NCBI GenBank assembly: GCA_021787505.1 | Contig: JAJYLU010000043.1 | Coordinates: forward strand, 1 to 9,238 | Source: Nitrospirota bacterium | GTDB taxonomy: Bacteria > Nitrospirota > Thermodesulfovibrionia > Thermodesulfovibrionales > UBA6898 | Reading direction: 5' to 3' | DNA length: 9,238 nt | Shown here: positions 5,883 through 9,238 of the stretch, in pieces | How positions within the stretch are numbered: the stretch's first letter is position 1 | Layout: every line of letters begins with the position of its first letter | Translations under genes and position numbers: made by a program | The notes under the pieces: generated by a model | What the model saw: only the letters and a program-made list of their open reading frames with translations | The model's database searches: none | Told to the model about the DNA's origin: nothing

Positions 5883-6432
5883 ACCCGGTACCTCCGTAAA
5901 AATCCCTGATGAGCAGTCTCATCCGCTCTTTTGCCCTGAAAAGTCTCGACTTTACCGTCCCCGCAGAAACTCCCTGGCGTAGGGCTATTTCCTGGATCGA
6001 GTCCCCGTTAAGGCTCCGGAAGAGGGTCGTCCGGTACGGCTCGGGAAGGCGCCTGAGGGACTGCTTCAACGCCTTCATCTTTTCGGCGACTAGAACGGCT
6101 TCTTCCGCAGTCTGGCCCTCTGCAATGAGATCGTCCGTATCGTCCAGAAATCTGTGTTCTTTGCCGCCTCTTATCCTCAGTTCGCTGACGCACCGGTTTC
6201 GCGCGGCAATGAAGAGCCATGCGGAAAACGGGGTGCCTCTTGTTTCGTCGAAATCCTTGAGGGACTTATAGACGCTCAGGAATACCTCCTGCCCTATGTC
6301 CTCGACGATTTTTGAGTCGCCTACGAGCGTGAAAACAAAATGAAGAAGATGCCTGTGGTATTTTTCGACGAGCATGGAGAAGGCTTCGACATCGCCTCCC
6401 TTTACCATCCGTATCACATCGACATCTTCCAC
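5869..6432 (-). CDS. ECF-type RNA polymerase sigma factor (RpoE-like)
   Basis: A 187-residue group 4 sigma factor that directs RNA polymerase to stress promoters. Region 2 (about 12-82) contains AFSMLVEKYHRHLLHFVFTL, the core-binding and -10 helices VEDIGQEVFLSVYKSLKDFD, and TPFSAWLFIAARNRCVSELR. A variable acidic linker follows (about 90-117). Region 4 (118-175) contains LRRLPEPYRTTLFRSLNGDS and the helix-turn-helix IQEIALRQGVSAGTVKSRLF. There is no region 3 and no extra C-terminal sensor domain, as expected for ECF factors. Translation starts at GTG (6432): GAAGGAG lies five bases upstream, which decides the start. A GGAACC-16-GTATTA promoter precedes it and suggests autoregulation. The next gene, overlapping by 14 bases, is the likely partner. 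Confidence 0.93.
   Translation of the reverse strand: MEDVDVIRMVKGGDVEAFSMLVEKYHRHLLHFVFTLVGDSKIVEDIGQEVFLSVYKSLKDFDETRGTPFSAWLFIAARNRCVSELRIRGGKEHRFLDDTDDLIAEGQTAEEAVLVAEKMKALKQSLRRLPEPYRTTLFRSLNGDSIQEIALRQGVSAGTVKSRLFRAKERMRLLIRDFYGGTGYENV
5890..5895 (-). promoter_or_regulatory. Ribosome binding site of the 62-residue gene
   Basis: GGAGGT lies seven bases before the ATG at 5882, inside the sigma coding region. It is a full-strength site and is the main evidence that this short overlapping frame is translated. Confidence 0.7.
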
Positions 6433-6437
6433 TGGTT

Positions 6438-6444
6438 CTCCTTC
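6438..6444 (-). promoter_or_regulatory. Ribosome binding site deciding the GTG start of the sigma gene
   Basis: GAAGGAG lies five bases before a GTG at 6432, and no in-frame ATG gives a full region 2. This site therefore supports the GTG start. Confidence 0.75.
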
Positions 6445-6465
6445 GGCGTACTTGGTTTTAACGGT

Positions 6466-6493
6466 TAATACGCTTGCTTGGCGAAAAGGTTCC
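6466..6493 (-). promoter_or_regulatory. ECF-type promoter of the sigma operon (autoregulatory)
   Basis: On the minus strand GGAACC (6493-6488) and GTATTA (6471-6466) are 16 bases apart, matching the lepB promoter in both boxes, spacing and flanks (TTTT after the -35; GC before and CC after the -10). Transcription would start near 6459, leaving a 27-base leader with the GAAGGAG site. ECF sigma factors very often transcribe their own genes, so the shared motif is probably this sigma factor's recognition sequence. Confidence 0.72.
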
Positions 6494-6510
6494 CGGACAG
6501 GCCCTTCCGA

Positions 6511-6540
6511 TTCATTTCTTACTCCATAAGGTATTATATA
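6511..6540 (+). promoter_or_regulatory. Weak candidate promoter for the DUF523-DUF1722 gene
   Basis: An AT-rich TATTATATA stretch (6532-6540) lies about 50 bases before the ATG at 6591. A -35 is poor: TTCATT (6511-6516) is 18 bases before TATATA (6535-6540). This divergent 158-base region otherwise holds the sigma operon's promoter on the other strand. I see nothing else in it. Confidence 0.3.
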
Positions 6541-6590
6541 AAAAGGCGGGATTATTACAAAAGCTGCGCAGCGCCGCCCGCAGCCTGATC

Positions 6591-7541
6591 ATGGAAGAGA
6601 AGATCAAAGTCGGGATAAGCGCCTGTCTGCTTGGTGAGAAGGTCCGTTACGACGGCGGCCATAAGCTCGACCATTACCTGAGGGACACCATGGGCCGTTT
6701 TGTCGAATGGGTGCCGGTCTGTCCGGAGGTTGAATGCGGTCTCCCCGTCCCCAGGGAGGCGATGCGCCTTGTCGGCTCCGCGGCATCTCCCCGTCTTGTC
6801 ACTACCCGCACGGGCGCGGACTACACGCGGCAGATGCGCGAGTGGACTGCGGGGCGGCTCGACCGGCTCGAAAAAGAGGGCCTATGTGGATTTGTTTTCA
6901 AGAGCGGGTCGCCCAGTTCCGGCATGCGGGGTGTGAAGGTTTACGGTGGCTCAGGAAGGCCGAGTAATTCGGGGATCGGCATCTTCGCAGCCGCCTTCAT
7001 GCAGAGGTTCCCCCTCGTTCCGGTCGAGGACGAAGGCAGGCTGCACGACCCGTCGCTCCGGGAGAATTTTATCGAGCGCGTCTTTGTTTTGAGAAGATGG
7101 AAGCAGTTTAGCTCCGGCAACGGATCGGCCGGGAGATTGGTTGATTTCCATACGCGGCACAAAATGCTGGTAATGTCGCATAGCCCGCGCCATTATTCCG
7201 CTCTCGGCAAGCTTGTCGCGCAAGCCGGGAAAGACCGTCGGGAAAACCTTCACGTAGAATATCAGGTGCTGCTTATGGATGGGCTGAGGCTGCTGGCGAC
7301 CGCCAAAAAACACGTAAACGTTATGCACCACATGATGGGCTACTTTAAGAAACAGCTTACGCCGGCGGAGAAGCGGGAGATGCTTGATGTCATCGAAGAA
7401 TACAGGAACGGTCTTGTGCCGTTAATCGTTCCGATCGTTCTCCTGAGACACTACGTCAGAAAATATGACGAACCCTACCTGAAAAGGCAATATTATCTGG
7501 ATCCCCATCCCGCCGAACTTATGCTGAGAAACCACGTCTGA
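6591..7541 (+). CDS. DUF523-DUF1722 fusion protein (TudS-like desulfidase domain plus YbgA domain)
   Basis: A 316-residue two-domain protein. The N-terminal DUF523 domain (about 5-140) has VGISACLLGEKVRYDGGHK, PVCPEVECGLPVPREAMRL and FVFKSGSPSSGMRGVKVY. DUF523 includes TudS, a thiouracil desulfidase with an iron-sulfur cluster held by three cysteines. C12 and C44 match the first two cysteine motifs, but the usual SPSCG is SPSSG (S110) here, so the third expected ligand is absent unless C49 or C99 replaces it. The C-terminal DUF1722/YbgA domain (about 155-316) contains LVDFHTRHKMLVMSHSPRHY and ends HPAELMLRNHV, as is usual. I chose the ATG at 6591 (MEEKIKVGISA) because the domain begins at once; the upstream in-frame reading overlaps the divergent promoter region. 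No clear Shine-Dalgarno is visible. Fusion identity is firm; the biochemical role is inferred. Confidence 0.88.
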   Translation: MEEKIKVGISACLLGEKVRYDGGHKLDHYLRDTMGRFVEWVPVCPEVECGLPVPREAMRLVGSAASPRLVTTRTGADYTRQMREWTAGRLDRLEKEGLCGFVFKSGSPSSGMRGVKVYGGSGRPSNSGIGIFAAAFMQRFPLVPVEDEGRLHDPSLRENFIERVFVLRRWKQFSSGNGSAGRLVDFHTRHKMLVMSHSPRHYSALGKLVAQAGKDRRENLHVEYQVLLMDGLRLLATAKKHVNVMHHMMGYFKKQLTPAEKREMLDVIEEYRNGLVPLIVPIVLLRHYVRKYDEPYLKRQYYLDPHPAELMLRNHV

Positions 7542-7552
7542 GAGCACGGGGC

Positions 7553-8185
7553 TCAGAAAGGCCACCACCCCCTGCTGATCTTTCTTGCGTCCACGCCGTG
7601 ATACTTCCCTTTTCTGAGGAGGTCGAGAAAATTGCCATAGGAAACGCGGTCACGGAACATGGTGTAACATGCACCCACTTCTTCGGGTGCATGCGCGTCC
7701 GAACCTCCGGTGAAAGGCAGGTTCAATTCCCTGGCCGCTTCTATCGCTTTCGTGTTAAAGGCATGCAGGTTTGCGCCGTTGCATCCCTCTAATGCGCAAA
7801 GTCCCTGCATCCGGAACAGCGCTTCGCCTACCCCGCTGCCCCGGCGGAAGGGGTGGGAAGGTATCACGACCCCGCCGGCATTGTTGACGACCTGTACGAT
7901 CGTCTCGACCGGGGCATGAGAGATAGAGAGCCTATCCGTATTTGTCCCGAATACGAGACAATGGCCCTCCGTCGCGGATAGCTCGACTCCTCTCAATATC
8001 ATTATGGCGTCTTCGTATTTTTCCCTCAGTCTTTCGACCGGCTCGGATGCTTCATACGAGTAGTGCTCGGTAAATGCGATGCCGTGCAGTCCCTGCGATA
8101 CCGCGCGAAGGACCAGTTCCTCTGGTTCGGCATCTGTGTCGCCGCTGTATTTTGAATGGACGTGAAGATCGACCTTGTAGCTCAT
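7553..8185 (-). CDS. PHP-domain metal-dependent phosphoesterase
   Basis: A 210-residue protein built from a single PHP (polymerase and histidinol phosphatase) domain, which uses a metal cluster to hydrolyse phosphoesters. Predicted metal ligands appear in order: D6, H8 and H10 in KVDLHVHSKYSGD; E40 and H41 in GIAFTEHYSYE; E68 in RGVELSATEGH with H75; H111 in IPSHPFRRG; and D163 and H165 in GGSDAHAPEEVG. Family members include 5'-3' exoribonuclease/AMP phosphatase (YciV/RNase AM type), PolX and DNA polymerase subdomains, and HisK-type phosphatases. This protein is stand-alone and short, so the substrate is uncertain. I chose ATG at 8185 because MSYKVDLHVHS places the motif at the usual N-terminal position; a TTG at 8227 would add 14 residues without family support. 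It converges with the DUF523-DUF1722 gene with only 11 bases between them. Confidence 0.85.
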   Translation of the reverse strand: MSYKVDLHVHSKYSGDTDAEPEELVLRAVSQGLHGIAFTEHYSYEASEPVERLREKYEDAIMILRGVELSATEGHCLVFGTNTDRLSISHAPVETIVQVVNNAGGVVIPSHPFRRGSGVGEALFRMQGLCALEGCNGANLHAFNTKAIEAARELNLPFTGGSDAHAPEEVGACYTMFRDRVSYGNFLDLLRKGKYHGVDARKISRGWWPF

Positions 8186-8259
8186 GTCTTCTATGATAAC
8201 CCTATCGTCGCATAAAGGAGAAGGCAAACATGCCGAAAAAGTGCTTCCATTAGTGCGGA
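8186..8259. other. Short spacer between the RsmE-family and PHP genes
   Basis: These 74 bases hold no clear promoter or terminator on the minus strand, so readthrough from the rsmE-like gene to the PHP gene is possible. An AAGGAG followed by a seven-codon ATG frame on the plus strand (8229-8252) is too short to support as a gene. Confidence 0.4.
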
Positions 8260-8967
8260 TCAGAAGAGTCTCGAAATAAGGGCGGGGACGGCCGACTCGA
8301 CGTTCAGGATGCGCTCGCCCAGGCTGACTGCACGAAAACCGGCGGAGAGGAACTTGCCGGCCTCGTAGGGAATGAATCCTCCTTCGGGTCCTACGGCGAG
8401 TATGACCGGACCGCCGAGGCCGCGCGGGCAGGGTTCTCCGGCATGCGGGTCGGCCAGGAGGGGTAGGGTACCCTGCATGATCGCAGGAAGTTCGTCTTCC
8501 ACGAAAGGTTTGAACAGAGGCCGAAGCAGTACCTCGGGCATGATCGTGTCGCGTGCCTGTTCCAGCCCGAGGATGAGCTGCTTTTCGATATGCTCCTTTT
8601 TTAGGAAGGGACTATGCCAGTAACTCTTTTCGACCCGGTAGGAGTTCAGAATGACAATCTGTTTAACGCCCATCGCGCTTGCACAGAAGAGAATTCTTCT
8701 CAGAAACTTCGGCCGGGGCAGCGCCAGGATGAGCGTGACGGGAAGTGGCGCAGGCGGTGTCCGTTCGAAATGCACCTCCATCTCGGCTGCGTTTCGGTCG
8801 AAGGAGATGACCCGGCCCGAGCCTATCAGTCCGCCGGCTTTTCCGACGCAAAGTCTGTCTCCGACCGTGGCCCGGTGCACTTCGATGAGATGGTCAAACC
8901 GGCGACCTTCGAGTCTTACCCTTCTTTCCCCGATAAAGTCGTCTTCAAACAGAAGGATGAGGTTCAC
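8260..8967 (-). CDS. RsmE-family 16S rRNA (uracil-N3) methyltransferase
   Basis: A 235-residue SPOUT-fold methyltransferase of the RsmE family, which methylates N3 of U1498 in 16S rRNA using S-adenosylmethionine. An N-terminal PUA-like domain (about 1-70, with HLIEVHRATVGDRLCVG) is followed by the SPOUT domain. The knot motifs are visible as ILAVGPEGGFIPYE (189-202) and SLGERILNVESAVPAL (215-230). Several positions differ from classical RsmE: the usual KATELGV is CASAMGV (95-101), EQSGR is EQARD (136-140), and RTETA is NVESA (222-226). LNSYRVEKSYW (107-117) is typical of a second RsmE-like clade. It may therefore be the housekeeping enzyme of this lineage or a paralogue. It starts at GTG (8967), 27 bases after the nitroreductase stop, and probably shares its transcript. 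The family is firm; the exact target is less so. Confidence 0.87.
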   Translation of the reverse strand: MNLILLFEDDFIGERRVRLEGRRFDHLIEVHRATVGDRLCVGKAGGLIGSGRVISFDRNAAEMEVHFERTPPAPLPVTLILALPRPKFLRRILFCASAMGVKQIVILNSYRVEKSYWHSPFLKKEHIEKQLILGLEQARDTIMPEVLLRPLFKPFVEDELPAIMQGTLPLLADPHAGEPCPRGLGGPVILAVGPEGGFIPYEAGKFLSAGFRAVSLGERILNVESAVPALISRLF

Positions 8968-8994
8968 GATGTCTTCAGGACGGTGATGATCCGC

Positions 8995-9238
8995 CTAGGA
9001 CCACTTCTCATAACAGACGATCTCGTGAAGTGGTTTTCTTGGCGGACCGTCTTTTTTCTCCTCGAGGGGGTATCCGATGGGGAACAGCCCGACGATGCGG
9101 ATGCCGGACGGGACCCCGAGCAGATCGCGCATCTTCTGCTCATCAAAGACGCCGACAAAGACCGTGCCGAGGCCCAACGCTTTCGCCGAGAGCATCAGGG
9201 TCTGCGAGGCGATGCCGATGTCCGTCATATAGTACTGT
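8995..9238 (-). CDS. Nitroreductase family protein (partial, N-terminus off window)
   Basis: Only the last 80 or so residues are present; the frame is open to base 9238, and the ATG at 9228 is internal rather than the start. [20 protein letters not shown] followed by [20 protein letters not shown] and [17 protein letters not shown] is the typical C-terminal half of a flavin-dependent nitroreductase. It contains the helix before the GLGT turn and the V/LFPIGYP strand that contacts FMN. Such proteins reduce nitroaromatics, quinones or unknown flavin substrates with NAD(P)H. Frequently the same fold serves in dehalogenation or cofactor pathways, so the substrate is not assigned. It ends 27 bases before the RsmE-family start in the same direction, which suggests an operon. 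Confidence 0.85.
   Translation of the reverse strand, partial: QYYMTDIGIASQTLMLSAKALGLGTVFVGVFDEQKMRDLLGVPSGIRIVGLFPIGYPLEEKKDGPPRKPLHEIVCYEKWS

Noticed and set aside
6474..6590. N-terminal extension of the DUF523-DUF1722 protein from 6474
   Set aside because: It overlaps the divergent ECF promoter and an AT-rich promoter-like stretch; the DUF523 domain begins right after the ATG at 6591.
7542..7556. Possible hairpin between the convergent DUF523-DUF1722 and PHP genes
   Set aside because: The GAGC/GCTC stem is only 4 bp with no T-run; too weak to call a terminator.
8229..8252. Seven-codon plus-strand frame (MPKKCFH) after AAGGAG
   Set aside because: Too short to support, with no terminator or attenuator structure and no plus-strand gene downstream.

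Overview
This window reads as a moderately GC-rich bacterial chromosome segment with short intergenic gaps and no phage, transposase, CRISPR, rRNA or tRNA signals. The cell is probably Gram-negative: an exported AttH-type lipocalin protein is encoded with a Lol/Mac-type ABC transporter. A bacterial TrmB regulator, a DUF523-DUF1722 fusion and a GTAGGGGCG-type dispersed palindrome are loosely suggestive of Nitrospirota or Desulfobacterota-like lineages. That placement is an inference and cannot be settled from this window.

Layout. (1) Positions 1-2986, minus strand: an AttEFGH-like export cassette. It runs from a secreted lipocalin-fold protein (AttH) to a LolD/MacB-type ATPase to an FtsX-fold permease that runs off the left edge. 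Both junctions are one-base TGATG overlaps. (2) 2987-3149: an attH promoter whose -10 lies inside a palindrome, and a 24-bp REP-like palindrome. (3) 3150-4810, minus: a TrmB-family regulator coupled by an ATGA overlap to a branched-chain-type class IV aminotransferase. The promoter appears to give an almost leaderless mRNA, with a 12-bp perfect palindrome over the start codon. (4) 4911-6432, minus: an ECF sigma factor, an overlapping 62-residue one-TM protein (anti-sigma candidate), then signal peptidase I. (5) 6591-7541, plus: a DUF523-DUF1722 (TudS/YbgA-like) fusion. (6) 7553-9238, minus: a PHP-family phosphoesterase, an RsmE-family rRNA methyltransferase of a divergent type, and the C-terminal end of a nitroreductase.

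The most notable result is a pair of nearly identical ECF-type promoters, GGAACC-16 nt-GTATTA. One lies before the sigma gene and the other just beyond the stop of its small partner, before lepB. This suggests that the sigma factor controls itself and signal peptidase I, a small envelope-stress circuit readable within this window. A second regulatory theme is the TrmB-aminotransferase pair with a candidate autoregulatory operator.
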